Origin: JAYPWI01 sp964629575
GTDB lineage: Bacteria; Actinomycetota; Acidimicrobiia; Acidimicrobiales; Poriferisodalaceae
Length of the DNA stretch: 64,000 nucleotides
Assembly (NCBI GenBank): GCA_964629575.1
Contig: CAZVUM010000004.1
Span: forward strand, 60,073-124,072
Direction of reading: 5' to 3'
Under the pieces are notes generated by a model. It ran no database searches. It saw only the letters and a list, made by a program, of their open reading frames with translations, and was not told the DNA's origin. A program made the translations under genes and the position numbers. Shown in pieces: positions 52,648 through 60,833 of the stretch. Position 1 is the stretch's first letter. Every line of letters starts with the position of its first letter.

Positions 52648-53533
52648 CGCACGGGCGATCCTGTTCGATCGGGAGCGTCGGCGACTCTTCGGGCTGGCCT
52701 ACCGGATGCTCGGGGTCGCCGCAGAGGCTGAGGACGTCGTGCAGGACGCGTGGCTGCGCTTCGCCGACGTCGCTGACGTGAGGCGGCCCGAGGCACTTCT
52801 GACCACCATCACCTCCCGGTTGGCGATGGACCGGCTCAAGTCCGCCCGGCACCGTCGCGAGCAGTACGTGGGGCCCTGGCTTCCCGAGCCGTTGTTGACC
52901 GACGAGGCGGCGGATCTCGTGGAGATCGACGTGACCGTGACCCTCGGACTTCTCACGGTGCTCGAGCGACTCGGGCCAGTCGAGCGAGCGGTGTTCGTGC
53001 TGCGGGAGGCGTTCGGTCTCAGCTTCGACGAGATCGCGGATGTGGTGGATCGGCCTGCGGCAACCTGTCGGCAGATCGCGAGGCGCGCCCGCGAGCGTGT
53101 GCGGGAGGGGCGTCCGCGTTTCGACGTGGAGCCCGGCCACCAACGCGAACTGACAGTCGCCTTCGTCGATGCATCCATGAACGGACAGGTCGAACAGCTG
53201 ACCGCACTCCTCCACGACGATGTGGTGCTGGTGTCCGATGGAGGGGCCGAGCGCCACGCTGCCCGGCGTCCGATCGTGGGCGTCGACCGGGTGGGGCGCT
53301 TCCTGACCAACCTCGCCGGCCGCCGGCCTCCTGAGACGAGCTGGGTCGACGCGGAGGTCAACGGGGAGTCGGGGGTGGTGCTTCTGGTCGGCGATGTCGT
53401 GGTGCTCGTGATCCAGGTGGGCTGGTCCGCCGGCCGGATTCATGCGATCAACGCAGTGCGCAACCCCGACAAGCTCGCCGCCGTCGGCGCGTCCCTGCGC
53501 TCCCACCCCCGCACATCGCACCCCCTGCGCTGA
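52628..53533 (+). CDS. RNA polymerase sigma factor, ECF41 group (SigJ-like)
   Basis: Sigma-70 family protein of 301 residues. Region 2 covers about 13-80 (LFGLAYRMLGVAAEAEDVVQDAWLR), region 4 about 105-160 (LGPVERAVFVLREAFGLSFDEIADVV). It carries the hallmarks of ECF41: WLPEPL in the linker (84-89), a SnoaL/NTF2-like C-terminal domain from about 172, a variant DGGAE (204-208) and NPDKL (279-283). In this group the fused C-terminal domain regulates activity instead of an anti-sigma factor. The upstream CMD gene is the expected partner type, and an ECF41 promoter precedes the operon. A SigJ-like role in peroxide response is inference. Confidence 0.93.
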   Translation: MDTAESDARAILFDRERRRLFGLAYRMLGVAAEAEDVVQDAWLRFADVADVRRPEALLTTITSRLAMDRLKSARHRREQYVGPWLPEPLLTDEAADLVEIDVTVTLGLLTVLERLGPVERAVFVLREAFGLSFDEIADVVDRPAATCRQIARRARERVREGRPRFDVEPGHQRELTVAFVDASMNGQVEQLTALLHDDVVLVSDGGAERHAARRPIVGVDRVGRFLTNLAGRRPPETSWVDAEVNGESGVVLLVGDVVVLVIQVGWSAGRIHAINAVRNPDKLAAVGASLRSHPRTSHPLR

Positions 53534-53565
53534 CCGCCGACCCTGAGCCGCTCCACCCATCGCCC

Positions 53566-53699
53566 GAGTCATTCTGCGCCACAAACCCTGCAGAACCACT
53601 CGACCTACCCGGCCGAGCCGTTCCAACCCAAAAACCCTGCAGAACCACTCGACCCCACACCCCGAGTCGTTCCGACCCAAAAACCCTGCAGGACGACTC
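53566..53699. repeat. Three 36-nt palindromic repeats at 49-bp period (3-prime side of DUF559 gene 2)
   Basis: Units at 53566-53601, 53615-53650 and 53664-53699, all type A: GAGTCGTTCCGACCC or variant, then AAAAACCCTGCAG and GAACCACTC or variant. Starts are exactly 49 bp apart. The 13-bp spacers (GACCTACCCGGCC, GACCCCACACCCC) differ. The array ends 4 bp before the stop of DUF559 gene 2. Confidence 0.9.
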
Positions 53700-53703
53700 G
53701 GGG

Positions 53704-54630
53704 TCAGGCGGCGACGAGCGGGCGGGCGGCGAGGGCGGCAGCGAGATCGTGGGCGACGCCGGCGCGGTCCGATGTGATGAGTTCGCCGCGGAGCCGCAGG
53801 ACCTGCCAGCCCGCGGCGGCCGCCTTCAGGTCGCGCTCCTGGTCTCGCAGCAGATCCTGGACACGGGTGTGCCAGCTGCGGCCGTCGACTTCGGTGATGA
53901 GCCGGCGGCACGGCCACGCGGTGTCGACCATCTCGAGAGAGCGACCCGGCGCCGGATGAGGAAACTGCGTGACCGGCCGCTCGATGCCGAAGTCCTCGAT
54001 GAGATGGAGAAAGCCGCTCTCGAGAACCGACTGCGAAGCAACGGCGATTCGGCCCCGCTCGTCGAGCACCGAGGCGATCGCTTCGAGCCCCCGTTTGCCC
54101 GGGCGGGCAAGCTGAGCCAACCGGTCGCCGACCTCCAGTGGTGTGCACAGGCCACGAATGACCGCATCGTCGAAGGCCAGCGCCAACCGCGAGCGGGCGA
54201 GGACCGGGGAGCAGTCGACCAGCGCTCGGTCGGCGCGAACGACGGGCAGGCCGTTGCGTGTCGTCACGTGTTGGGTAAGGAGGTCGGTCACCTCATGGAA
54301 GGCGATGCCGTCGGCGCGAACGTTTCGAGGATGCGGAACGATCACCTCGATCGGTGCGTCGACGAACCGTCGGAGGCCGAGCACGCTCAGCGCGGTGTAG
54401 CGGCTGAGCGCGGCAGATGGGCCGCCGACGAGAACCCCGGTCCAGAGCCGCTGATGCCAGGTGGGCCTCGCTCCCGCGATGCGAACGACTCGCTTTCCGA
54501 TCGGTTCCCACTCTCCGCTCGAAACTCGTCGCTGCATGGCGCCGCGGGACATTCCCAACTCCGCTGCCTGCTGCCGTGAAAACACCCCGTGCTGGCGCAA
54601 CGCCAACTCGAGAACTGGTGCTGTTGTCAT
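53704..54630 (-). CDS. AbiEi-like winged-helix plus DUF559 nuclease-like fusion protein, copy 2
   Basis: Protein of 308 residues, a divergent paralogue of the 33836 gene with the same domain order. Winged helix: HGVFSRQQAAELGMSRGAMQRRVSSGEW. Middle: RADRALVDCSPVLARSRLAL. DUF559/PD-(D/E)XK part: E204 (SQSVLESGFLHL), D236 (EMVDTAWP), E247-x-D249 (TEVDGRSWH) and DLLRDQERD. The ATG at 54630 is preceded by GGGAAG, which lies in an imperfect palindrome. Three 36-nt repeats abut the stop and a fourth lies upstream beyond a scaffold gap, as with copy 1. An upstream ATG at 54660 would include the palindrome in the coding region and is less likely. Confidence 0.82.
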   Translation of the reverse strand: MTTAPVLELALRQHGVFSRQQAAELGMSRGAMQRRVSSGEWEPIGKRVVRIAGARPTWHQRLWTGVLVGGPSAALSRYTALSVLGLRRFVDAPIEVIVPHPRNVRADGIAFHEVTDLLTQHVTTRNGLPVVRADRALVDCSPVLARSRLALAFDDAVIRGLCTPLEVGDRLAQLARPGKRGLEAIASVLDERGRIAVASQSVLESGFLHLIEDFGIERPVTQFPHPAPGRSLEMVDTAWPCRRLITEVDGRSWHTRVQDLLRDQERDLKAAAAGWQVLRLRGELITSDRAGVAHDLAAALAARPLVAA

Positions 54631-54633
54631 GAT

Positions 54634-54655
54634 CTTCCCAACTGTCAGTGGGAAG
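54634..54655. promoter_or_regulatory. Palindrome overlapping the DUF559 gene 2 ribosome binding site
   Basis: CTTCCCAACTG (54634-54644) and CAGTGGGAAG (54646-54655) form a near-perfect dyad with one unpaired base. The half nearer the gene supplies the GGGAAG ribosome site. The sequence differs from the copy 1 element, but position and the GGAAG core are alike, which suggests self-binding or an mRNA hairpin. Confidence 0.65.
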
Positions 54656-54670
54656 TGCACGAGAACCTAA

Positions 54671-54770
54671 NNNNNNNNNNNNNNNNNNNNNNNNNNNNNN
54701 NNNNNNNNNNNNNNNNNNNNNNNNNNNNNNNNNNNNNNNNNNNNNNNNNNNNNNNNNNNNNNNNNNNNNN
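54671..54770. other. Scaffold gap (100 N)
   Basis: No shared flank is visible. The right edge begins exactly with a 36-nt palindromic repeat, so the gap probably hides further repeat units upstream of DUF559 gene 2. Confidence 0.88.
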
Positions 54771-54806
54771 GAGTCGTTCCGACCCGAAAACCATGCAGAA
54801 CGACTC
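54771..54806. repeat. 36-nt palindromic repeat (5-prime side of DUF559 gene 2)
   Basis: A type A unit with perfect 9-bp ends GAGTCGTTC and GAACGACTC, the most symmetrical copy in the window. It starts at the gap edge and lies 38 bp before the stop of the CoA ligase gene. Confidence 0.88.
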
Positions 54807-54843
54807 CGCCTCCCTGCGGAGCCCGCCGAACCCACGTGCTCAG

Positions 54844-56457
54844 CTACCCGCGCAACAGGTCGGTGGCCCGGTCGCGGAGGTCGGTCTTGAGGACCTTGTT
54901 GGACGGGTTCAACGGCAGCTCGTCGACCACCCAGACGTGCCGGGGAACCTTGTAGTTGGCCATCTGATCGCGGCAGTAGCCCAACACCTCCTCAACGTCG
55001 GGAGGCGAGCCCGGCGCGGGCACGACGAAAGCCGCACCCACTTCACCGAGCCGTTCGTCTGGGACGCCGATCACCGCCACCTGACCGACCGACGGATGCT
55101 CGACCATGACCCGTTCGACCTCGGCGGGATACACGTTGAACCCTCCGTTGATGAACATGTCCTTCTTGCGGTCGGTGATGTCGATGTAGCCGGCGTCGTT
55201 CATCACGCAGACGTCGCCGGTCTTCAACCACCCATCGGGAGTGATCGTCTCGGCGGTCTGTTCGGGGGCGTCGAGGTACCCCTTCATCACCATGTGGCCC
55301 CGCACCCACAGCTCCCCCGGCTGGCCGGAGGGAACGTCGTTTCCGTCGTCGTCGACGATCCGCAGCTCGACGCCGGGGATCGCCCGCCCGCTGGTCGAGC
55401 TGACGACCTCCGGTGGATCGTCGGCCATGCACAGAGTCGCGAGCCCATGGGTCTCGGTCATCCCATAGGCCGTCACGACGACGTCGAACCCGAGCCGATC
55501 CCGCATCGCCTCCACGGTCTCCACCGGAATCGACGCCGCGCCAGTGATGGCCGACCGCAGCGACGACACGTCGAACGATTCGAGCCCTGCGTGGTTGAGC
55601 AGACTCTGGAAGATCGCTGGCGGTCCGGGGAAGACGGTGACCCCTTCGTCTTGGATCCGCTGGAGTACCGACGCCACGTCGAACACCGGGTGCGGAAGGA
55701 TCGTGGCCCCGTGCATCATGCACGGCGAGATCGCACCGTTGAACCCGAAGGCGTGGAAGAACGGGTTGATCACCAACATCCGATCGCCCTCGTGGATCCC
55801 GAGCTGCGCCGCGTAGTGCTGGAAGCCGGTCAGAATCGGTCCCTGGGCGACCATCACCCCCTTCGGCAGCCCTGTCGTCCCAGAGGTGAACATGACCAAC
55901 CCGAGGTCCTCAGGCACCACGGCTCGGCCTCGAGCGACGGCGATCTCCCGATCGGCCGCACTTGCACGCCCCACGAACTCCTCGAAGCCGACCGTTCCGT
56001 CGGGAACATCGCCGCGCAGAACGACGATGTCTCGCAGCGACGGCACCGTCTCGCCCGACTCGGTGAGATCGGTGACGTAGTCGTTCCCCAGAAAGCCCAC
56101 GACCGTGAACAGCAGCTTCACCCGAGCCTTCGAGAGCACGTAGGCCGCCTCGCGGCCCTTGAAGCGGGTGTTCACCGGAACCATGACGGCTCCGCAGCGC
56201 AGGATCGACAGGCCCGCGACCACCCACTCCCAGGCGTTGGGCGCCCACACCCCCACCGTGTCGCCCGGCTCGATCCCTGATGCGACGAGAGCTCCCGCGC
56301 ACTGGTCGATCCGCTCGCCCAGATCCCCGAAAGACAGCGAGACATCGCCGTCGGAGATCGCCTCGGTGTCGGTGAAGAGTGCAGCCGCGCGCTCGACCAG
56401 CGCCGAGTAGGTGAGGGGAACCTCGTCCCGCCGCCAGGCTGTCGTCTGCTCGCTCAC
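54844..56457 (-). CDS. AMP-dependent CoA ligase (fatty-acid-type acyl-CoA synthetase)
   Basis: ANL superfamily enzyme of 537 residues that activates a carboxylic acid to acyl-AMP and then acyl-CoA. Motifs: the P-loop MFTSGTTGLPKGV, VTAYGMTETHGLA, DGWLKTGD, DRKKDMFINGGFNVYPAEVE and the C-terminal Lys region LPLNPSNKVLKTDLRD. The GTG start overlaps the upstream methyltransferase stop by 4 bp (GTGA). Closest in pattern to FadD3/short-to-medium-chain ligases, but the substrate cannot be fixed. The downstream end abuts the palindromic repeat of the DUF559 cassette. Confidence 0.93.
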   Translation of the reverse strand: MSEQTTAWRRDEVPLTYSALVERAAALFTDTEAISDGDVSLSFGDLGERIDQCAGALVASGIEPGDTVGVWAPNAWEWVVAGLSILRCGAVMVPVNTRFKGREAAYVLSKARVKLLFTVVGFLGNDYVTDLTESGETVPSLRDIVVLRGDVPDGTVGFEEFVGRASAADREIAVARGRAVVPEDLGLVMFTSGTTGLPKGVMVAQGPILTGFQHYAAQLGIHEGDRMLVINPFFHAFGFNGAISPCMMHGATILPHPVFDVASVLQRIQDEGVTVFPGPPAIFQSLLNHAGLESFDVSSLRSAITGAASIPVETVEAMRDRLGFDVVVTAYGMTETHGLATLCMADDPPEVVSSTSGRAIPGVELRIVDDDGNDVPSGQPGELWVRGHMVMKGYLDAPEQTAETITPDGWLKTGDVCVMNDAGYIDITDRKKDMFINGGFNVYPAEVERVMVEHPSVGQVAVIGVPDERLGEVGAAFVVPAPGSPPDVEEVLGYCRDQMANYKVPRHVWVVDELPLNPSNKVLKTDLRDRATDLLRG

Positions 56458-57269
56458 GTGCCCTCCCCCACGGCCGCGACCGCTTCGCCGTGGATGAAGT
56501 GGAAGTAGCCGGTCGGATCCTCCGCCCACTCCCGCCAACCGGCTGCGATCTCTTCCATCTCCGCGCTGGTCGCGTAGCCGTACTCGACGGCCTGTTGGCC
56601 GAAGCTCGACGTCAGGCATCGATCGGCCCACGAGGAGCCCCAGTTCCGCCGGTCGTCGTCGAGGTAGTAGTTCCAGACCGATGCGGTCATCGTGACGTCC
56701 GTCAGCCCGGCCTCACGACACCAGGCGAGCAGATAGCGGCCAGCGTCGGGTTCGGCGTTGTTGTGTCGAGCGACTCGCCGGTACACGTCTCGCCATCGGT
56801 CGATCGCATCGCTCTCGGGAAAGCACCGCATCGTGTCGTAGTCCGAGTCGCGCACAGCAACGTGCCCGCCCGGCCGCACCACCCTGCGCATCTCGCTGAG
56901 GGCCAGCACGGGGTCGGTGAGGTGCTGCATCACCTGGTGGGCGTACGCGACGTCGAACGAGTCGTCCTCATACGGCAGCTCGTACACCGAAGCATCTTCG
57001 ATAGACACGTTGGAGATACCGGCGTTCGCAACATTCTGCCGGGCGGTGTCGAGGATGGCTCCACCTGGTTCGATCGCTGTGACTGAACCGTCTGCTGCCC
57101 ACCGCGCCAGACCGACCGTGATCGTCGCCGGACCGCAGCCGACGTCGAGAACCCGGGAAGACGGTTCGATCACGTGCCGGCAGAACTGGGCGCACGTCTC
57201 CACCGTGCGCCTGGCGTGCTGGTTGACGACCACCGGTTGATGTCCGTGGGTGTAGGTGTCCTGCTTCAC
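56454..57269 (-). CDS. Class I SAM-dependent methyltransferase
   Basis: Methyltransferase of 271 residues. Motif I is VLDVGCGPATITVGLA, motif II-like acidic AIEPGG, then SVYELPYEDDSFDVAYAHQVMQHL and the post-motif LSEMRRVVRPGGHVAVRDSDY. It resembles UbiE/Methyltransf_25-type small-molecule methylases. The C-terminal region (WREWAEDPTGYFHFIHGEAV) is shared by a common actinobacterial subgroup. GTG 57269 was chosen because GAGG precedes it and the N-terminus fits. The gene is translationally coupled to the CoA ligase. Confidence 0.92.
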   Translation of the reverse strand: MKQDTYTHGHQPVVVNQHARRTVETCAQFCRHVIEPSSRVLDVGCGPATITVGLARWAADGSVTAIEPGGAILDTARQNVANAGISNVSIEDASVYELPYEDDSFDVAYAHQVMQHLTDPVLALSEMRRVVRPGGHVAVRDSDYDTMRCFPESDAIDRWRDVYRRVARHNNAEPDAGRYLLAWCREAGLTDVTMTASVWNYYLDDDRRNWGSSWADRCLTSSFGQQAVEYGYATSAEMEEIAAGWREWAEDPTGYFHFIHGEAVAAVGEGT

Positions 57270-57280
57270 GGCCTCGAACC

Positions 57281-57730
57281 CTACGGCGCGGGAAACGTGG
57301 TCTGAAGGTCGAACGCTGCTTCGGTGGGCCCCTCGGCCCGCAGCTGCCGCAGTCGCGCCGCCGCCTCCTCGACGTCGGGCCGGTGCCCGTCTTCGACCCA
57401 CCACAGCACCGTCGTGGGCTCGGCGGGCTTCTCGAACCACTCGGTCCGGCGCCGCAGATACATGGCATGGCCCGACCGGGTGACGAAGTGGTGCAGGGTG
57501 TCCACGTCCTCCCACACCGTGAGGTTGATGATCAGCCGCTCGTCGTCCTCGTGCCCGGGGAAGCGGATTCCGGTCGCCCCCGGCTCGTCCTCGCTCTGCA
57601 GGATCCACACGAACCCCGGGCTGAGCTCGCCGAGCAGGTTGATCGCGGGGATCGCAGTCATAAACTCGGCGACCTCCGGCTCATCGGGGTCGGCGAGCAG
57701 GCGGGCGATGTTGAGCTGGGCCAGCTGCAT
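57281..57730 (-). CDS. DUF3291 domain-containing protein
   Basis: Small protein of 149 residues. It starts LAQLNIARLLADPDEPEVAEF and contains SPGFVWILQSEDEPGATGI, LIINLTVWEDVDTLHHFV and YLRRRTEWFEKPAEPTTVLWWV, all typical of DUF3291, a ferredoxin-like dimeric fold related to antibiotic-biosynthesis monooxygenases. The function is not known. It lies 11 bp upstream of the methyltransferase gene on the same strand, so the ligase, methylase and this gene probably form one operon. It is divergent from the YchJ-like gene. Confidence 0.9.
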   Translation of the reverse strand: MQLAQLNIARLLADPDEPEVAEFMTAIPAINLLGELSPGFVWILQSEDEPGATGIRFPGHEDDERLIINLTVWEDVDTLHHFVTRSGHAMYLRRRTEWFEKPAEPTTVLWWVEDGHRPDVEEAAARLRQLRAEGPTEAAFDLQTTFPAP

Positions 57731-57773
57731 GGCGTGACGTTACCGTCGGCCCCAGGCGAGACAGGAGGCGAGA

Positions 57774-58178
57774 GTGGCGAAGCCCAAGGGAGGCAAGGCC
57801 AGAAGGCGCCCAGCCGCGAGGTTGTCGGGCTGCGCGTGTGGAGGACCATCGTTCGAAGAGTGCTGCGGGCCGGTCCTCGAAGACCCCGGCGCAGCCGCCA
57901 CCCCCGAGGCGCTCATGCGGTCCCGCTACACCGCCCACACCCGAAACGACGTCGATCACCTGGCCGTCACCTGGCATCCCGACCACCGCCCTTCGACCGT
58001 CACCCACGACCCGAGCGTCCGCTGGACGAGCCTCGAGATCGTCTCCGCCGAGGGTGACCAGGTGGAGTTCGTGGCGCGCTTTCGGCTGGCGGGCGAATCG
58101 CTCGCACTGCACGAACGGAGCACGTTCGTTCATGAGAACGGCTGTTGGCTCTACACCGATGGCGTGAAGCTGACCTGA
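57774..58178 (+). CDS. YchJ-like (UPF0225) SEC-C motif protein
   Basis: Protein of 134 residues with the N-terminal zinc-binding SEC-C-like motif CACGGPSFEECCGP, followed by PEALMRSRYTAHTRNDVDHLAVTWHPD and an NTF2-like domain ending HENGCWLYTDG. This is the usual plan of YchJ/UPF0225 proteins; no reaction is known. AGGAGG lies 8 bp before the GTG. The stop and the next ATG share one base (TGATG), so the LLM gene is coupled to it. Confidence 0.9.
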   Translation: MAKPKGGKARRRPAARLSGCACGGPSFEECCGPVLEDPGAAATPEALMRSRYTAHTRNDVDHLAVTWHPDHRPSTVTHDPSVRWTSLEIVSAEGDQVEFVARFRLAGESLALHERSTFVHENGCWLYTDGVKLT

Positions 58179-58972
58179 TGCAGCGCGCGCTCAACGTGCC
58201 CAACGTGGGACCGCCTCACGACATTCTCGAGCTGGCCCGAGATGCGGAGGCCGCCGGGTTCGACGGGGTGTTTCTCTGGGACCACATCCAGTTCGTCGCC
58301 GACCTGGGGCTCGAAATGATCGACCCGTGGGTCACGGCCGGCGCTCTCGCCTGCGTCACCGATCGACTGATGCTCGGAACGATCGTGACACCGCTGCCGC
58401 GCCGGCGTCCGCACAAGCTGGCGAAAGAGATTGTCACGCTGGATCACCTGTCCGGAGGCCGGGTCACCGTTGGGTTCGGTCTCGGCGAGACGGCCGCCGA
58501 CGAATTCGGCGCCTTCGGCGAGCCCGAGGGCGCCCCGACGCGGGCAGCAGCGCTCGACGAGGGGCTCGCGGTCCTCGACGGCCTCCTGCGCGGCGATCGC
58601 GTCGACATCGATGGCGACCGCGTGACAGCGCATGCGCGTCTTCGCCCGGCGTCGGTGCAGCTACCCCGCCCAAAGTTCTGGATCGCTGCCGGCGCGCCGG
58701 CCACAGCACCGAGGGAGCGCTCGTATCGCTGGGACGGGATCGCGCCGATCAGCGTCGATGGCGAACCCCTGGCGCCCTCGGTCCTTGCCGCCTGTCTCTC
58801 CGATCGCCCCGACAGCGGCTCCACGGGACAACCGTTCGACGTCGTCGCCACGCGCGATCCCGCATTCTCGGCTGCCGAGTACGAGGCCGCCGGCGCCACG
58901 TGGCTGATCGACTCGGTCTGGCCGATGGGCGACTGGATGAGCGAGTTGCGGCAAGCCGCGGGCCTCACCTGA
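58178..58972 (+). CDS. LLM class flavin-dependent oxidoreductase
   Basis: Luciferase-like protein of 264 residues, shorter than the 19338 copy. It contains AEAAGFDGVFLWDHIQF, LGTIVTPLPRRRPHKLAKEIVTLDHLSGGRVTVGFG and GEPEGAPTRAAALDEGLAVLDGL, which are classic for F420/FMN-dependent LLM enzymes of actinobacteria. The C-terminus is abbreviated, ending with VWPMGDWMSELRQAAGL. It is translationally coupled to the YchJ-like gene. The substrate is unknown. Confidence 0.9.
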   Translation: MQRALNVPNVGPPHDILELARDAEAAGFDGVFLWDHIQFVADLGLEMIDPWVTAGALACVTDRLMLGTIVTPLPRRRPHKLAKEIVTLDHLSGGRVTVGFGLGETAADEFGAFGEPEGAPTRAAALDEGLAVLDGLLRGDRVDIDGDRVTAHARLRPASVQLPRPKFWIAAGAPATAPRERSYRWDGIAPISVDGEPLAPSVLAACLSDRPDSGSTGQPFDVVATRDPAFSAAEYEAAGATWLIDSVWPMGDWMSELRQAAGLT

Positions 58973-59037
58973 TCCGAACGCGACCGCAATGAGTTCGTCA
59001 TTGATCTCGAGCCGGAGGGCACGCAACCATTCTCAGA

Positions 59038-60807
59038 ATGGGTGGACGGCCGAGACGCTGGCGGGCGGTGGCGTTCGCTGCCTCGCTCCTCGCGAGCGGA
59101 TGCGGTCGAGGGAGCGACCCGGAGGCAGCGGTCACCGCGGGCGTGACGACAACACTGTCGGCGCCGGAGGGCGACGGCACTCCGGTAGAGGCCGTCACCG
59201 ACACGACGGTGGCGTCCGAACCGCTGTCGCCGCCGATGCAGCCACCGATGCGCTCCACGTTGCGCGATCTCGACGTCTACCAGGTGCCGCTCCCCGCCTC
59301 GACGCAACACTGCCCGCCTCCCCCCGAGGAGTCGGGCCCGATCCGTGTCGGTGCGAACGGCGGGGGTTTCACCGACTGGAGCCACATCGACGGCATCCGC
59401 GACGCCATCGACAGCGCGAATGCGACGGGCGGAATCGCCGGTCGGCCCATCGAGCTGGTCACCTCGATCGAGGTGGAGTCCGACAACCCGAGGGCCCTTC
59501 ATCACATCAACGCCCTGTTGGACGGCGGTGACCTCCACGCGATCATTCCCTTCGGCGGGTTCCCGGACCCCACTGCGGTGGTGCACCGCTTCGCCGAGCA
59601 GTGCGTGCCCGCTCTCTTCTGGCTCGCAGAGCCGGCGCCACTCGACCCCTGGGTGGTGCCGGGCCTGGACGACGTCCGTGCCAGGGCCGCCGCGGTCGCC
59701 GAGTACGTGGCGAACACATCGACGGCGCAGAGGGCGACTGTGCTGGTGGACGACCATCTCCGCCCGATGCTGGTGGCGGGTGTGCTGGTCGAATCGCTCG
59801 GACTCCGTGGCGTCACGACCGACGTCGTGACGCGCCCGCCGGACGACCACGACCTCGACGTTCTCGAAGCTCTCCATGACCTCGGGGGCGACGTCGTGAT
59901 TCCCGTCTACCCCCCGTTTGCCTGCGGAGAGCTGGCACCGAGGATCCGCGCCATGCGAACTGACATGAGAATCGTGACCCTCCACCGCTGTGGGCGACTC
60001 GACGAATTCGCCCCCGAAGACGTAGCCGGGATCGAACAGATCGGCTGGCCAGAACCCGCGACCCGTCGCGACGTCGGGCGGGCGACCGGCGAGGCGCTGG
60101 TGGCCACCCTGCGCAGCGTCGCCGAATCGGGCGAACCCGTCACCGGCCCCAACCTGCTCCGCGCCGCGCGCTCGCTCCACGTGACGATCTCCGAACCATG
60201 GGTCCTGGACCTTCGAACCAACGCCACAACGGATCCGTTCCCCGTCGAGTCGGCCGTGATGCACCGGATCGATCTCGATGGCACCGCGACCGGCGACACC
60301 GGGATCGGAATCGATGCCAACGACACCACCCTCCACGTCCCCCTCGGAGCGCTCGCCGACCCGGCAGAAGAAGAGTCGCCCTGCTTCGGCGAGCCCGGCC
60401 TACGAACCGGCCACTGGTTCCCCGGAGTCGACGGCGGAATCGACCCCGGCTCGGACATCGTGCTCACGGCTGCGGGAGTCGGATTCGATGTCGCAGACGA
60501 GCCCGACGCGACGGTCATGGCGACTGCCGGGGATGCGCAGCTGCGACTTCCGATGACACTCGGCAACCCTCTCGCGATGTGCGCCGGCGAGGTGTACTTC
60601 GACCTGGCGCTAGAGCACCTCCCCGCCATCAACGCGCTCGGCATGCCGGTGCAGATTCACTTCGAGATCCGCAGCGACGACCGTTTCGTGGCGACTGGCC
60701 CAGTGACGTTCCCAGACGACTTTCAGCTCCACCCTCCCTTCGACGCGCCGCCACTGGACATCGCACGCGAGGACGTCGCTCGCGAAGACGGTGCGCAGGA
60801 GGAGTGA
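59038..60807 (+). CDS. Lipoprotein with periplasmic-binding-protein (receptor) domain
   Basis: Exported lipoprotein of 589 residues. The basic signal peptide ends in the lipobox LLASGC. After a Thr-rich linker, residues about 100-400 look like a type-1 periplasmic-binding (branched-chain amino-acid receptor) fold: GPIRVGANGGGFTDWSH, DAIDSANATGGIAGRPIELVT, ATVLVDDHLRPMLVAGVLVE and GDVVIPVYPPFACGEL. The C-terminal ~170 residues are beta-rich with an acidic end. No permease or ATPase genes lie next to it, so it may be a sensor or a receptor for a distant transporter. The function is unassigned. Confidence 0.8.
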   Translation: MGGRPRRWRAVAFAASLLASGCGRGSDPEAAVTAGVTTTLSAPEGDGTPVEAVTDTTVASEPLSPPMQPPMRSTLRDLDVYQVPLPASTQHCPPPPEESGPIRVGANGGGFTDWSHIDGIRDAIDSANATGGIAGRPIELVTSIEVESDNPRALHHINALLDGGDLHAIIPFGGFPDPTAVVHRFAEQCVPALFWLAEPAPLDPWVVPGLDDVRARAAAVAEYVANTSTAQRATVLVDDHLRPMLVAGVLVESLGLRGVTTDVVTRPPDDHDLDVLEALHDLGGDVVIPVYPPFACGELAPRIRAMRTDMRIVTLHRCGRLDEFAPEDVAGIEQIGWPEPATRRDVGRATGEALVATLRSVAESGEPVTGPNLLRAARSLHVTISEPWVLDLRTNATTDPFPVESAVMHRIDLDGTATGDTGIGIDANDTTLHVPLGALADPAEEESPCFGEPGLRTGHWFPGVDGGIDPGSDIVLTAAGVGFDVADEPDATVMATAGDAQLRLPMTLGNPLAMCAGEVYFDLALEHLPAINALGMPVQIHFEIRSDDRFVATGPVTFPDDFQLHPPFDAPPLDIAREDVAREDGAQEE

Positions 60808-60833
60808 GCCCAGCCGCTCTACGCTGAGTACCC

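Noticed and set aside
53566..53699. 36-nt repeats in regular arrays suggested a CRISPR array
   Set aside because: Spacers are only 13 bp, two share the same end sequence, the repeats vary, and no cas gene is present. The link to DUF559 genes explains them better.
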